A stretch of 64,000 nucleotides of DNA from an uncultured Holophagaceae bacterium (GTDB lineage Bacteria > Acidobacteriota > Holophagae > Holophagales > Holophagaceae), in NCBI GenBank assembly GCA_903913215.1, contig CAIWKE010000011.1:212335-276334 (forward strand). Reading direction: 5' to 3'. A program made the translations under genes and the position numbers. The notes under the pieces were generated by a model, which worked only from the letters and a program-made list of their open reading frames with translations, was not told the DNA's origin and made no database searches. Every line of letters begins with the position of its first letter. Within the stretch, counting starts at the first letter, position 1. Shown one piece after another: positions 19,283-29,701 of the stretch.

Positions 19283-19876
19283 TCAGGCCCTCAGCAGGTG
19301 CGCCCGCAGGGCGGCGCTGGCGCGGGCGCGGTGGCTGAGGGTGTGCTTGAGGGCTGCGGGCAGCTCGCCGAAGGTCTGGTCGTAGCCGTCGGGGATGAAG
19401 ATGGGGTCGTAGCCGAAGCCGCCCTCGCCGCGGTGTTCGAAGGCCAGGCTGCCCTCCACGGCACCGCTGAAGGTGTGGGGTTCGCCCTTGGCGGGCACCA
19501 GGGCCAGGACGCACACGAAGCGGGCCGCCCGGTCGGCGCCCTCGGGCAGCATGGCCAGGAGGCGGCGGTTCTTGGCGGGGTAGTCCGGCAGGTCCGCGGC
19601 GAAGCGGGCGCTGAGCACGCCGGGGCCGCCCCAGAGGGCGTCCACACAGAGGCCCGAATCATCGGCCAGGGCGCCGTCCACGGGCTCGCGCCCCTGCTCC
19701 CGCCACCAGGCCAGGGCGCCTTCGGCCTTCTGCAGGGCGTTGTCCTGGAAGAAGGCGCCGGTCTCCGGCAGCTCCGGCGCTTCCGACGGCCAGAGCACGA
19801 AGTCGAATTCCGGCAGCAGCGCCGAGAACTCCCGGAGCTTGCCAGCGTTGCGGGAGGCGAGGAGTAGCTTCAGCAT
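19283..19876 (-). CDS. rdgB: Non-canonical purine NTP pyrophosphatase (RdgB/HAM1)
   Basis: The 197-aa enzyme has the N-terminal LLLASRNAGKLREFSALLP (T/SxNxxK motif), DDSGLCVDALWGGPGVLSARFA, and FGYDPIFIPDGYDQTFGEL (FGYDPxF motif). It hydrolyses dITP, dXTP and ITP to keep deaminated purines out of nucleic acids. It converges with the M16 gene. Upstream there is a 200-bp palindromic repeat before the ThiF-like gene. Confidence 0.93.
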   Translation of the reverse strand: MLKLLLASRNAGKLREFSALLPEFDFVLWPSEAPELPETGAFFQDNALQKAEGALAWWREQGREPVDGALADDSGLCVDALWGGPGVLSARFAADLPDYPAKNRRLLAMLPEGADRAARFVCVLALVPAKGEPHTFSGAVEGSLAFEHRGEGGFGYDPIFIPDGYDQTFGELPAALKHTLSHRARASAALRAHLLRA

Positions 19877-19902
19877 GGGAATCCACCAGATTGAAAAAAG
19901 CT

Positions 19903-20109
19903 AACCGCAGAGAGCGCAGAGGGCGCAAAGGAAAAGCACGCCGACCGCTGAGAACGCTGAGAATGCGCAGGAAAACAGTCGGCCACAGAGAAAGACTTGG
20001 GCCCCTCTGCGCTCTCAGCGTCCTCTGCGGTTAAATCACCGATGGGTGCTTCCTCGCAAAAGGGAAGAAAGCCCATTGCCCCTCTGCGCTCTCCGCATTC
20101 ATTGCGGTG
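19903..20109. repeat. Palindromic repeat cluster (copy 3), rdgB-thiF gap
   Basis: About 200 bp of units such as CGCAGAG and CGCTGAG spaced 8-9 bases apart, with complementary CTCTGCG units in the second half. At least two nested inverted repeats are visible: AACCGCAGAGAGCGCAG at 19903 against CTCTGCGGTT near 20024-20033, then CCCCTCTGCGCTCTCCGC near 20079. This is the same structural family as the copies at 6804 and 7786 with a third unit sequence. It fills the whole gap and holds no gene. Confidence 0.78.
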
Positions 20110-20141
20110 AAACAACCGATGGTTGCCGACTCGCCGCTCGT

Positions 20142-21146
20142 TCAGCACCCGATGACCTCGGTGTACCAGCTGCGGGCACGCTCGGGGCTCATGGGGCCGT
20201 GGACCAGGGCGCGGCCATCGGCGAAGAGGGTGATCTCGTCGGCGCCCTCCTGGCCCCGCAGCATCAGGCCCGCCAGCTTCCAGGGGCTGTGGGTGCGGGT
20301 CTCCAGGCGGACCTTGAGCTGGGCCAGGTCCAGCTTCCCGGGCGGGTTCACGCGGATCTGCACGCCCTCCAGGCCGCAGAGGGGGCTGGCCTTGAGGGTC
20401 CAGCGGGCATCCAGGAATTCTGTGATCTTCTGGGTGCAGAAGACGCAGCGAGTCTTGGGCGGCTTCAGGAACTGGCGCTCGTCCTGCCAGAAGTCAAAGC
20501 GGGCGAGATCGGCCTGCGGGGTCTTGCCGCTGAGGATTTTAAGGGCCTCCAAGGCCGCCCAGCTCCCGATGATCCCCACGGTGGGGCCCAGCACGCCAGC
20601 GCTGTCGCAGGTATCCACGTCGCCGCCCGCGGGGGGCTCCTCGATGAGGCAGCGAAGGCAGGGGGTGTGGGGCGGATGGAGCGGCCAGACCAGGCCCTCG
20701 CCACCAATGGCCCCTGCGTAGATCCAGGGGGTGCCCGTGAGGATGGCCACATCGTTGATGAGGAAGCGGGCCTCGAAGTTGTCGGTGCCGTCACAGATGA
20801 GGTCGAAGCCCGAAAGCAGCTCCCGCGCATTGCCGCTGGTGAGGTCCGCCACCACGGGCACCAGCTCGATGCTGGAGTTGGCTTTGCGGAGCTGGGCCAC
20901 GGCCACGTCGGCCTTGGGGCGGCCCAGGTCCGACTCGTCGTAGAGCAGCTGGCGCTGGAGGTTGGACAGCTCCACCAGGTCCCGGTCGATGAGGGTCATG
21001 TGCCCCACGCCCGCCCGGGCCAACCAGGGCGCGATGACCGAGCCCGTGGCGCCAAGCCCGAGCACCGCCACCCGCTTCGTACGCAGCCCCGCGTCAGCCT
21101 CGCGGCCGAGAAAGATGCGCTGCTTCGAGTAGCGGTCAAGGGGCAT
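20142..21146 (-). CDS. ThiF/MoeB-type E1-like adenylyltransferase
   Basis: The 334-aa protein has a Rossmann ATP-binding motif VAVLGLGATGSVIA, then DLVELSNLQRQLLY and a CDGTDNFEARFLINDV block. Two zinc CxxC pairs are present (CLRC and CVFC). The C-terminal ~80 residues form an extra domain with ITLFADGRALVHG, similar to the tail of Bacillus-type ThiF. The enzyme adenylates the C-terminal Gly of a ubiquitin-like sulfur carrier (ThiS/MoaD-like) for thiamine, molybdopterin or cysteine biosynthesis. Which carrier is not shown by context, as no thi or moa genes are nearby. The ATG at 21146 has a G-rich Shine-Dalgarno at good spacing; an ATG two codons earlier is possible. Confidence 0.82.
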   Translation of the reverse strand: MPLDRYSKQRIFLGREADAGLRTKRVAVLGLGATGSVIAPWLARAGVGHMTLIDRDLVELSNLQRQLLYDESDLGRPKADVAVAQLRKANSSIELVPVVADLTSGNARELLSGFDLICDGTDNFEARFLINDVAILTGTPWIYAGAIGGEGLVWPLHPPHTPCLRCLIEEPPAGGDVDTCDSAGVLGPTVGIIGSWAALEALKILSGKTPQADLARFDFWQDERQFLKPPKTRCVFCTQKITEFLDARWTLKASPLCGLEGVQIRVNPPGKLDLAQLKVRLETRTHSPWKLAGLMLRGQEGADEITLFADGRALVHGPMSPERARSWYTEVIGC

Positions 21147-21196
21147 GGCCATGCCCCCAGAATACCCGGCGCGGCTTTTCTGCAGCTCCTACCAAC

Positions 21197-21230
21197 TGCA
21201 AATCGGCGCCCGAATGGGCGCCGATTTGCA
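21197..21230 (-). terminator. Perfect 14-bp hairpin after the DUF6941 gene
   Basis: The arms TGCAAATCGGCGCC and GGCGCCGATTTGCA match perfectly around a six-base loop, between the DUF6941 gene and the thiF-like gene on the same strand. It most likely ends the DUF6941 transcript; the T-run is short. Confidence 0.7.
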
Positions 21231-21263
21231 TGGCTTGATATTGGTGCGTGAAGGACCTGACGC

Positions 21264-21728
21264 TTAGTTGCCGGCCTGGCCAGACTCGGCCATGGCCTTC
21301 TCATACTCGGCCTGGAGGCGGCCGGCGTCGGAGATGGCGAACTTGTAGACGTATTCAAAGCGGTCGGCACCCTTGGTGAGGGCGATGATCACTTCGTAGA
21401 CGCCTTCGCTGGTCACTTCGAAGGGGCTGGCGATGACGTTGAAGGTGCCTTCCTTGGCGCCATCGGGGATCTGCACGTCGCTGTCCCGGATCACGTCCTT
21501 GCGGTCGCCGGTGGGGCTCACGATGGAGAAGCCGAACTTGAACTGGCCGTCCATACGGGAGAAGCGGGTGTAGAAGCACACCTTGGGCAGGGTGAAGGGG
21601 ACCTGGGGCACCACGATGTGGTGGTCGTACAGGCCCATCAGCGAGGTCTTCCCGCCTACTTCCTGACGGATGTCGTCGCAAAGCAGCGTGAATTCGTGCT
21701 TGGGGGCCTTGATCTGGACTTCTTGCAT
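21264..21728 (-). CDS. DUF6941-family protein
   Basis: The 154-aa protein starts at ATG 21728; longer in-frame readings would run into the divergent 5'-nucleotidase region. It contains FTLLCDDIRQEVGGKTSLMG and LYDHHIVVP, the characteristic opening of DUF6941, then beta-rich segments (FTLPKVCFYTRF, KFGFSIVSPTGDR) and a C-terminal helix. The family has no known function, and members look like small cytosolic beta-sandwich proteins. The gene stands alone with its own terminator and is divergent from the 5'-nucleotidase gene. Confidence 0.7.
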   Translation of the reverse strand: MQEVQIKAPKHEFTLLCDDIRQEVGGKTSLMGLYDHHIVVPQVPFTLPKVCFYTRFSRMDGQFKFGFSIVSPTGDRKDVIRDSDVQIPDGAKEGTFNVIASPFEVTSEGVYEVIIALTKGADRFEYVYKFAISDAGRLQAEYEKAMAESGQAGN

Positions 21729-21829
21729 GGGGGGCTCCGAAAGAGGGGGCATCCTTGGGTGAAGGGAAAGTTTACCCTTGAAGTGGGCCCCTTCCAACCA
21801 CGCGTTGTGGGGAGGTCGCAGGAGGAAGC

Positions 21830-23437
21830 ATGAAACGTTGGGTGTGGGTGCTCTTGATTGCCCTGGGTCTGCAGGCCCAAGAGGCCCGGATTCAGATCCT
21901 TGGAACCACGGACCTGCACGGGCACGTGCTGGCGCAGGACACCTATAGTTTGCAGCCCGCGAGCCAAGGCTGGGCAAAGGTCACAACCCTCATCCGCCAA
22001 CAGAAGGCCCTGAACCCCAACACCATCCTGGTGGATTGCGGCGACACCCTCCAGGGCGAGCCCATCAATTACGTGTGCAATGTCCTGCACCGGGAACTGC
22101 CGGAGCCAAGCATCGCCATCATGAACTCCCTGGGCTACGCCGCCATGGCCGTGGGCAACCATGACTTCGACTTTGGTCTACCCGTCTTGCGGGCAGCGGA
22201 GAAGCAGGCCACTTTCCCCCTGCTTTCGGCCAACAGCCAGGATGCCAAGGGCAAGGCCGGCTTCCCCACGCACGTGGTGGTGATGGTCGCCGGGGTGCGG
22301 GTGGCCATCGTGGGGTTCACCACCCCCGGAGTGCCGAGCATGACCGAGCCTGGCAACTACGCGGGCCTGGCCTTCAAGGACATCGTCGCCGTGGCCAAGG
22401 TTCTGGTGCCCCAGCTGCGGACCAAGGAGAAGGCCGACGTGGTCATCGCCATCATGCACTCGGGGCTGGGCGATCTGAACGGCCATGAGGGTGACGAGAA
22501 CGCCGCCCTGCGTCTGGCGGACCAGGTGCCGGGGTTGGATGCCATTCTCACGGGCCACACCCACATTGCAGTCCAGACCCAGCACAAGGGCATCCCCATC
22601 CTTCAGGCCCAGGTCTTCGGACGGGCCCTGGCCGTGGTGGATCTGACTCTGCGCTACGACCAGGGTCACTGGCGGGTGGCGACCAACAGCGGCCGGTTGC
22701 TGAAGGTGGATGACCAGACTGCGGCGGACCCCGAGGTGGTTCAGCTCACCCGCACCCAGCGGGCGGCCACAGAGGCCTACCTGGACACAGCCGCCACCAA
22801 CCTGCTGGTGGACCTGGACAGCCGCTGGTCACGCATGGAGGACACGCCCCTCATGCAGCTGCTGCACCAGGTGCAACGCCAGGCCACGGGCGCCCAGCTC
22901 TCGGCGGCATCCTGCCCCGGGACCCGGCTCTTCATCCCGAAAGGGCCCACCAGCATCCGCCAGTTCTGGGCCCTCTCGTCCTACGAGAGCCAGGTGGCCC
23001 GCATCCGCATCACCGGCGACCAGCTCAAGCGCTACCTGGAGCACGCGGCCAGGCACTACACCTACAGCTGGGAGCCGGAGCTCTACCAGAAGGACGTCCC
23101 CTTCTACAACTTCGACGTGGTGGACGGCGTGAGCTATGCCCTGAACCTGGGCAAGCCCGTGGGCAGCCGGGTCCAGAACCTCAGCTTCCAGGGGCGGCCC
23201 GTGAAGCCTGAGCAGCCCTTCACCCTGGCCATCAGCACCTACCGCCTGCGGGGTGGAGGCGGCTACCTGGCGGCCATGGGCTTCAAGGGCGAAGCCGATC
23301 TGATCTCCAAAGCCAGCCTGCGCAACCTGCTCTTCGACTACGTACTGAGCCGCCCCAGCCTCAACCCCACGGCCACCCAGACATGGCGAACCATCCCCTA
23401 CCTGGACCGGGAGCGCGTGCAGAATCTGGCGCGCTGA
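21830..23437 (+). CDS. Secreted 5'-nucleotidase / 2',3'-cyclic phosphodiesterase family protein
   Basis: The 535-aa protein has an N-terminal signal peptide (KRWVWVLLIALGLQAQ). A calcineurin-like metallophosphatase domain follows with GTTDLHGHV, VDCGDTLQGE, AVGNHDFDFG and TGHTHIAVQ, all dimetal ligands present. A C-terminal substrate domain of the UshA/CpdB type has RLRGGGGYLAAMGF. It should release nucleosides and phosphate from nucleotides in the periplasm. GAGG precedes the ATG. It converges with the next gene nine bases later. Confidence 0.9.
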   Translation: MKRWVWVLLIALGLQAQEARIQILGTTDLHGHVLAQDTYSLQPASQGWAKVTTLIRQQKALNPNTILVDCGDTLQGEPINYVCNVLHRELPEPSIAIMNSLGYAAMAVGNHDFDFGLPVLRAAEKQATFPLLSANSQDAKGKAGFPTHVVVMVAGVRVAIVGFTTPGVPSMTEPGNYAGLAFKDIVAVAKVLVPQLRTKEKADVVIAIMHSGLGDLNGHEGDENAALRLADQVPGLDAILTGHTHIAVQTQHKGIPILQAQVFGRALAVVDLTLRYDQGHWRVATNSGRLLKVDDQTAADPEVVQLTRTQRAATEAYLDTAATNLLVDLDSRWSRMEDTPLMQLLHQVQRQATGAQLSAASCPGTRLFIPKGPTSIRQFWALSSYESQVARIRITGDQLKRYLEHAARHYTYSWEPELYQKDVPFYNFDVVDGVSYALNLGKPVGSRVQNLSFQGRPVKPEQPFTLAISTYRLRGGGGYLAAMGFKGEADLISKASLRNLLFDYVLSRPSLNPTATQTWRTIPYLDRERVQNLAR

Positions 23438-23446
23438 GACCAGCTT

Positions 23447-24346
23447 CTACTTCAGTTTCACCAGCAAAAGCCCGCCTTTGGGGCTCACGAAGACCGCGTC
23501 AGAATCCAGGACACCGATGAGGATGTGAGTCTCGTCCAGCCCTGTGGGGAAGAATTCCACCCGGGAGCGGCTGAGGTCGATGCGGGCTAGGGCCAGGCCG
23601 GTAGTGGTTTCCCGTAGGGCGGCGGGAATCTGACTGGCCTTCAGAGCCGCCAGGACGATGCTCTTGCCGGGCCAGGTGACGATGGGGCCGCGATCGGTGG
23701 GGGAGCCTTCCAGGGCCGGGGCCGGCTGGCCGCTGGGCAGCATCAGGGCCGTCTCCCGCAGCTTCTTGCCGGTATCGCCATCTATGACCGAGAGGTTCAG
23801 CGAAGGGCCATCGGCCATGGCCACGAGGCCCTGGTCGTCCGTGACCACCGGGCGGCGGAAGCGAGGGGAAGTATCGCTGTTCCGGGTGGGCTTGGCCCCG
23901 AAGGACCAGAGCAGGTTGCCTTTGAAGTCGCGCTTCTCCAGGTAGGGCTCGACAGTGCGGTAGGAGAGCACAAAGCCCTTCACGTCCCAGCAGAGGTCAC
24001 CCACTTCGGCGGGCAGCTTCAGGGTGGTGACGATGCGGCCAGTGCGATCCAGTTGGGTGAGCGTGGTGCCGCTGACCACCCAGGCGTCATTGCGGGGATC
24101 CAGCAGCCAGCGCTCGGGGCTGCCCTCCAGCTTGGTCAGGGGCACGTTGCCCATGAGGCCACCGTCCCGCATCCAGGTGTACAGCGTCCGCGTGGCGGGA
24201 TCGGCGAAGGTGAAGGAGTCGTCCTTGTCCTGCTTGGCCCAGCTGGTCGCCTTGGTCGCAGCATCCCAGCCCTGAGCGCTGAGATTCAGGCTGGACAGTG
24301 CAAAAAAAGCCCCCAGCAGGGAAGCGCGGATAGGGGTTGTCCTCAC
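23447..24346 (-). CDS. Secreted protein of unknown function, probable beta-propeller-like
   Basis: The 299-aa protein starts at GTG 24346, with GAGGA five bases upstream. A signal peptide (RASLLGAFFALSSLNLSAQ) is followed by repeated blades with short strands (TRTLYTWMRDGG, NDAWVVSGTTLTQLDRTG, GNLLWSF, GLALARIDLSRSRVEFF). The spacing suggests a WD/NHL-like propeller, with no catalytic motif seen. It is downstream of dxs on the same strand with a 79-base gap. Confidence 0.6.
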   Translation of the reverse strand: MRTTPIRASLLGAFFALSSLNLSAQGWDAATKATSWAKQDKDDSFTFADPATRTLYTWMRDGGLMGNVPLTKLEGSPERWLLDPRNDAWVVSGTTLTQLDRTGRIVTTLKLPAEVGDLCWDVKGFVLSYRTVEPYLEKRDFKGNLLWSFGAKPTRNSDTSPRFRRPVVTDDQGLVAMADGPSLNLSVIDGDTGKKLRETALMLPSGQPAPALEGSPTDRGPIVTWPGKSIVLAALKASQIPAALRETTTGLALARIDLSRSRVEFFPTGLDETHILIGVLDSDAVFVSPKGGLLLVKLK

Positions 24347-24425
24347 AGAGTCCTCAAGAAAGGTCCAATGCCAACAGGGGTTGGACCAACCATAGGAATT
24401 CTGGACCTATTTCGCAAGGCAATAC

Positions 24426-26351
24426 TTACAAAGCCTTGGCGAATTCCCGAATGCGAATTTCCAAAAGGTGGGGGCTGAGGCCCTCATCTTCCAGCAGCAG
24501 CTTGGGATCCCCATGGGAGACCAGATGGTCAGGTACCGCGCAGCGGAGCAGGGGGCGCAGGAGGCGCGCATCGGCCAGAGCCTCGGCCACAGCCCCGCTG
24601 AAGCCACCCGGATCGCAGCCTTCCTCCAGGGTGACGACGCCCCGGCAGCGGGCGGCCCACTCCAGCAGCAGGGGCGCATCCAGAGGCTTCACGAAGCGGG
24701 CATTGAGGACGGCGCAGGAGAGGCCCTCCGCTTGTAGCTTGTCGGCCAGCTTCAGGGCGGGATCCACCATGGAGCCCAGGGCGCAGAGCAGGAGATCGCT
24801 GCCTTCGCGCAGCAGCTCGCCCTTGCCGATGGGCAGGGCCGTGAGCGGTTCCTCCATCACCACGCCCAGGCCGTTGCCGCGGGGGTAGCGGATGGCGGCG
24901 GGATGCCCGCAGTAGACGGCGGTCATGATCATGCGCCGCAGCTCGTTCTCGTCCTTGGGGGCCATGAGGATGATGTTGGGCAGGCAGCGCAGGAAGGCCA
25001 GATCATACAGGCCGTGGTGGGTGGGGCCGTCGGCGCCAACGATGCCGGCCCGATCCAGGCCGAACGTCACGGGCAGATCCTGGATGCAGACATCGTGGGC
25101 CACCTGGTCGAAGCCACGCTGGAGGAAGGTGCTGTAGATGGCCGCGACCGGGCGCATGCCCTGGGCCGCCAAGCCCGCGGCAAAGGTGACGGCGTGCTGC
25201 TCGGCGATGCCCACATCGAAGCACCGCTCCGGGAAAGCCTTCTGGAAGAGGTTCATCCCCGTGCCATCCAGCATGGCCGCCGTGATGCCCACGATCTTGT
25301 CGTCGGTCTTGGCCAGCTCCACGAGGGTCTTGCCGAACACCGTGGTGTAGCTGGGGGCGGCAGGCTTCAGGGGATCCACCACGACCTTGATGATCTCGCC
25401 GGCCTCGGCGTCGAAGGCCGTGACGCCGTGCCACTTCAGGGGATCCTGGACGGCGGGTTCATAGCCGTAGCCCTTCTTGGTCTGTACGTGCAGCAGTACG
25501 GGACCGTCCTTCATCTTCTCCCGGGCCTCCAGGAGGGCCTTGGAGGTGGCATTCACATCGTGGCCGTTCACGGGGCCCAGGTAGCGGAAGCCCAGATCCT
25601 CGAAGAGGAGGCCCGGCACCATGAGCCGCTTGAAGCTGTCTTCGCTCCAGCGGGCGGCCTTGGCCACGCCCTTGCTGACGGATTCCAGGGGGATGGCCTT
25701 GATGGCGTGTTCGATGCGGTCCCGCCAGCGGTGGTAGTACTGGCCCGACATGATCTGGTTGAGGTAGCCCTGGAGCGAACCCACGTTGGGGTTGATGCTC
25801 ATGTCGTTGTCGTTGAGGATCACCAGGAAGTTCTTGGTCTGGAGGTAGCCCGCCTGGTTGAGGGCCTCGAAGGCCATGCCGGCGGTCATGGAACCATCGC
25901 CGATGACGGCGATGCAGGTGTGGTCCTGGTTCTGCAGATCCCGCGCCTTGGCCATGCCCAGGGCCGCGGAGATGCTGGTGCTGGCGTGGCCGGCGCCGAA
26001 GTGGTCGTAGGGGCTCTCGTCCCGTTTGAGGAAGCCCGAAAGGCCATGATGCTGGCGCAGGGTCGGGAAGCGCTTCATCCGGCCCGTGAGGATCTTGTGG
26101 GGATAGGCCTGGTGGCCCACGTCCCAGATGATCCGGTCCTTGAGGAAGTCGAAGTGGTGGAACAGGGCCACGGTCAGCTCGACGGTGCCGAGGTTGGAGC
26201 TGAAGTGACCGCCCGTCTCGGACACGGAGGCGATGAGGAAGGCACGCACCTCCAGGGCCAGGTCTTCCAGCTGACTGGGGGTGAAATGCTTCACCTGCTG
26301 GGGCGCCGCCAGGGAGTCCAGGAGGGGGTAGGGGCTGATGGGGGTCGTCAC
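24426..26351 (-). CDS. dxs: 1-deoxy-D-xylulose-5-phosphate synthase
   Basis: The 641-aa enzyme starts at GTG 26351, just after the ispA stop. An upstream in-frame extension would overlap ispA by 75 bases and lacks homology. Motifs are GHQAYPHKILTGR, the thiamine-diphosphate-binding GDGSMTAGMAFEALN with downstream NDNDMSINPNVG, the transketolase-type GIAEQHAVTFAAGLA, and a C-terminal LEEGCDPGGFSGAV. It condenses pyruvate and glyceraldehyde-3-phosphate in the first step of the non-mevalonate isoprenoid pathway. It lies in the order xseB-ispA-dxs common in bacteria. Confidence 0.95.
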   Translation of the reverse strand: MTTPISPYPLLDSLAAPQQVKHFTPSQLEDLALEVRAFLIASVSETGGHFSSNLGTVELTVALFHHFDFLKDRIIWDVGHQAYPHKILTGRMKRFPTLRQHHGLSGFLKRDESPYDHFGAGHASTSISAALGMAKARDLQNQDHTCIAVIGDGSMTAGMAFEALNQAGYLQTKNFLVILNDNDMSINPNVGSLQGYLNQIMSGQYYHRWRDRIEHAIKAIPLESVSKGVAKAARWSEDSFKRLMVPGLLFEDLGFRYLGPVNGHDVNATSKALLEAREKMKDGPVLLHVQTKKGYGYEPAVQDPLKWHGVTAFDAEAGEIIKVVVDPLKPAAPSYTTVFGKTLVELAKTDDKIVGITAAMLDGTGMNLFQKAFPERCFDVGIAEQHAVTFAAGLAAQGMRPVAAIYSTFLQRGFDQVAHDVCIQDLPVTFGLDRAGIVGADGPTHHGLYDLAFLRCLPNIILMAPKDENELRRMIMTAVYCGHPAAIRYPRGNGLGVVMEEPLTALPIGKGELLREGSDLLLCALGSMVDPALKLADKLQAEGLSCAVLNARFVKPLDAPLLLEWAARCRGVVTLEEGCDPGGFSGAVAEALADARLLRPLLRCAVPDHLVSHGDPKLLLEDEGLSPHLLEIRIREFAKAL

Positions 26352-26359
26352 GCGGCTAC

Positions 26360-27247
26360 CTACTTGGCCCGCTGGGCCAGATACCGCGCCCAGGCTGCCA
26401 AGGAATTCCGGTTGGGTAGGATTGCTAGCTGACATAGGGCGGTCTCGGTTGCCTCGGCGAGGGCTGTGCGGGCGCCCTCCAAGCCGAGGAGAGAGGGGTA
26501 GGTGATCTTACCCCTGCCTGCGTCTTTTCCGGTCCGTTTGCCCAGGGCCGCGTCTGTGGCGGTGGCATCCAGGATGTCGTCCTGGATCTGGAACGCCAGG
26601 CCGATGGCTTCACCATAGGCCCTCAGAGCCTGGCGTTCCGCCCCCGAGGCACCCCCCAGCACGGCCCCGATTTCCAGGGAGCAGCGGAGCAGGGCACCGG
26701 TCTTCAGGCGGTGGATGAGGCGGAGGTGGTCCAGGTCGTAGGTCTTGATCTGCTCACCCTCAAGGTCCAGAGCCTGGCCTCCGGCCATGCCGCGCCAGCC
26801 AGCGCCTTCGGCCAGCAGGGTCAGGGCCTCGGCCCGGCGGATGGGGTCCAGATCCGAGGCAGCCAGCACGCCGAAGGCCTCGGTCAGCAGGGCGTCGCCC
26901 GCGAGGATGGCGTGGCCCTCGCCAAAGACCTTGTGGTTGGTGGGGCGGCCCCGGCGCAGGTCGTCGTCATCCATGGCCGGCAGGTCGTCGTGGATGAGGG
27001 AGTAGGTGTGGACGTATTCCAGGGCCAGGGCCCCGGGCAGGGCCTGGGCCGCGCTGCCACCCACGGCCTCTGCGGCCAGGAGGCAGAGCACCGGGCGCAC
27101 CCGTTTGCCACCGGCCTCCAGGCTGTAGCGCACGGCCTCAGCCAAACGCAGGGCCTCGCCGCCCTGGAAGGGCCGGACCAGCTCCGCATCCAGCAGGGGC
27201 AGGAGGCGCTGGAGGTCTGCCTGAACCTGGGTCTCGGCTCCGCTCAT
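26360..27247 (-). CDS. ispA: Short-chain polyprenyl (farnesyl/geranylgeranyl) diphosphate synthase
   Basis: The 295-aa enzyme has the first Asp-rich motif DDLPAMDDDDLRRGRPT (DDx4D type, bacterial FPP class), the GGKRVRPVLCLL substrate segment, and the second Asp-rich motif QIQDDILD. It extends isopentenyl diphosphate units onto dimethylallyl or geranyl diphosphate. The start overlaps xseB (ATGA), and dxs follows eight bases after its stop, so the three form an operon. Product length cannot be fixed from sequence alone. Confidence 0.93.
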   Translation of the reverse strand: MSGAETQVQADLQRLLPLLDAELVRPFQGGEALRLAEAVRYSLEAGGKRVRPVLCLLAAEAVGGSAAQALPGALALEYVHTYSLIHDDLPAMDDDDLRRGRPTNHKVFGEGHAILAGDALLTEAFGVLAASDLDPIRRAEALTLLAEGAGWRGMAGGQALDLEGEQIKTYDLDHLRLIHRLKTGALLRCSLEIGAVLGGASGAERQALRAYGEAIGLAFQIQDDILDATATDAALGKRTGKDAGRGKITYPSLLGLEGARTALAEATETALCQLAILPNRNSLAAWARYLAQRAK

Positions 27248-27483
27248 CGGGAGCCTTTGGGCTCGTCCAGGGGCTCGGCCCGATACTCGCCACCCAGGCC
27301 GGCCTTGAGGACTTCCACCCGGCGCTGGGCCTCGGCGAGCTGCTTCTGCAGACCCTGGCTCAGCTGGACGCCCTCCTCGAAGCGGGCCAGACCCTCCTCC
27401 AGGCTGAGGTTGCCGGACTCCAGCTGCTGGACCAAGGCCTCCAGCCGGTCAAGACCATCATCAAAGGAGGGTTGGGCGCTCAT
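27244..27483 (-). CDS. xseB: Exodeoxyribonuclease VII small subunit
   Basis: The 79-aa helical protein contains FDDGLDRLEALVQQLESGNL followed by SLEEGLARFEEG, the conserved core of XseB, and a charged tail. It pairs with XseA (not in the window) to degrade single-stranded DNA. It is first in the xseB-ispA-dxs operon. Confidence 0.92.
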   Translation of the reverse strand: MSAQPSFDDGLDRLEALVQQLESGNLSLEEGLARFEEGVQLSQGLQKQLAEAQRRVEVLKAGLGGEYRAEPLDEPKGSR

Positions 27484-27529
27484 GGGGAATCCAGGGGAAG
27501 GGGCCCCGGAGGGCCCCGACCAGTCTAGC

Positions 27530-28252
27530 TCAGTGCTTGCCCTTCAGCTCCTTGCCGCCATCCTTCAGGGCGTAGTCCGCAGGCAGCACCCAGGTGGCAT
27601 CGGGGATCGGGGCCGTGGACACGGCTGTGGCTTCGGTGATCATGTCCATGCCCATGAGCCCGGAGACGTGGGTGCGGAGGGAAACGCCCTTGAGCCGGGC
27701 CATCTCCTCATACATTCGCTTGAAGAGCAGGCCGGCCTGGCCGGGCATGCGGTTCAGCATGGACATGGCCTTGCCGTAGTCCCTGATGGGCATCTGGAGG
27801 GTTGGGTCCAGGCTGATCTCCTGGACCATCTTCCCCAGGGTGATCCGGACCTTCTTGCAGGGGCGGCCCATGACCGTGTCGGGCCCCAGTTGCTCCACTT
27901 TCACATCAGCGATGTCGCCGAACATCATCTTCGTGACCATCTCGGGCATGCCGGCCATCTGGTCCTCCAGGGCCTGCATGGCCTCCTGCATGTCCTTGAA
28001 GGTCAGCCTGGTGACCACCTTCTTCCCGTGATCGATGGTGTAGATGACCTCCTGGCCGTAGTCCACAAAGCTGTCGATCTTGGTACCCGCCTGGTTGAGG
28101 CGCATTTTGGTGGCGCTGAGGTATTGCACCTGGGTGCTGTCCTTGGCGAAGGCCCCCTTGCCCTTGACCTGGCTGTGGATGGTGAGGTCCGCTGCCAGCA
28201 GGTTGGCGGCCGAAAAAAGAAGGATAAAGGCTGTTATCCAAAGGCTGCGCAT
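27530..28252 (-). CDS. Secreted DUF4412-like protein
   Basis: The 240-aa protein has a signal peptide (SLWITAFILLFSAANLLAA). The mature part has alternating strands, with LTIHSQVKGKGAF, a YLSATKMRLNQAG segment, VIYTIDHGKKVVTRL, VMGRPCKKVRITLG and VSLRTHVSG. This follows the DUF4412/LolA-like pattern of a half-barrel that might bind a hydrophobic ligand. GGAG lies eight bases before the ATG. It is 45 bases upstream of xseB on the same strand and divergent from the sigma54 regulator gene. Confidence 0.65.
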   Translation of the reverse strand: MRSLWITAFILLFSAANLLAADLTIHSQVKGKGAFAKDSTQVQYLSATKMRLNQAGTKIDSFVDYGQEVIYTIDHGKKVVTRLTFKDMQEAMQALEDQMAGMPEMVTKMMFGDIADVKVEQLGPDTVMGRPCKKVRITLGKMVQEISLDPTLQMPIRDYGKAMSMLNRMPGQAGLLFKRMYEEMARLKGVSLRTHVSGLMGMDMITEATAVSTAPIPDATWVLPADYALKDGGKELKGKH

Positions 28253-28330
28253 GGGATTTCTCCGTGATGAGTGTTTTGGAGCATACGCCCTTCCCGGGCA
28301 CTTTGGGATACCTTCATGAAAGGGGGAATC

Positions 28331-29701
<1,371 letters not shown>

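Noticed and set aside
16944..19514. 856-codon minus-strand frame opposite the M16 peptidase
   Set aside because: Gly/Gln/His-rich antisense of a certain gene, with no domain.
19870..20148. 92-codon minus-strand frame before rdgB
   Set aside because: It is entirely translation of the palindromic repeat (TAEDAESAEG-like peptide), a common false gene.
24903..28267. Long plus-strand reading frames opposite dxs, ispA and the DUF4412 gene
   Set aside because: They are antisense to clearly recognised genes, have low-complexity composition and no motifs; open frames arise from high GC.
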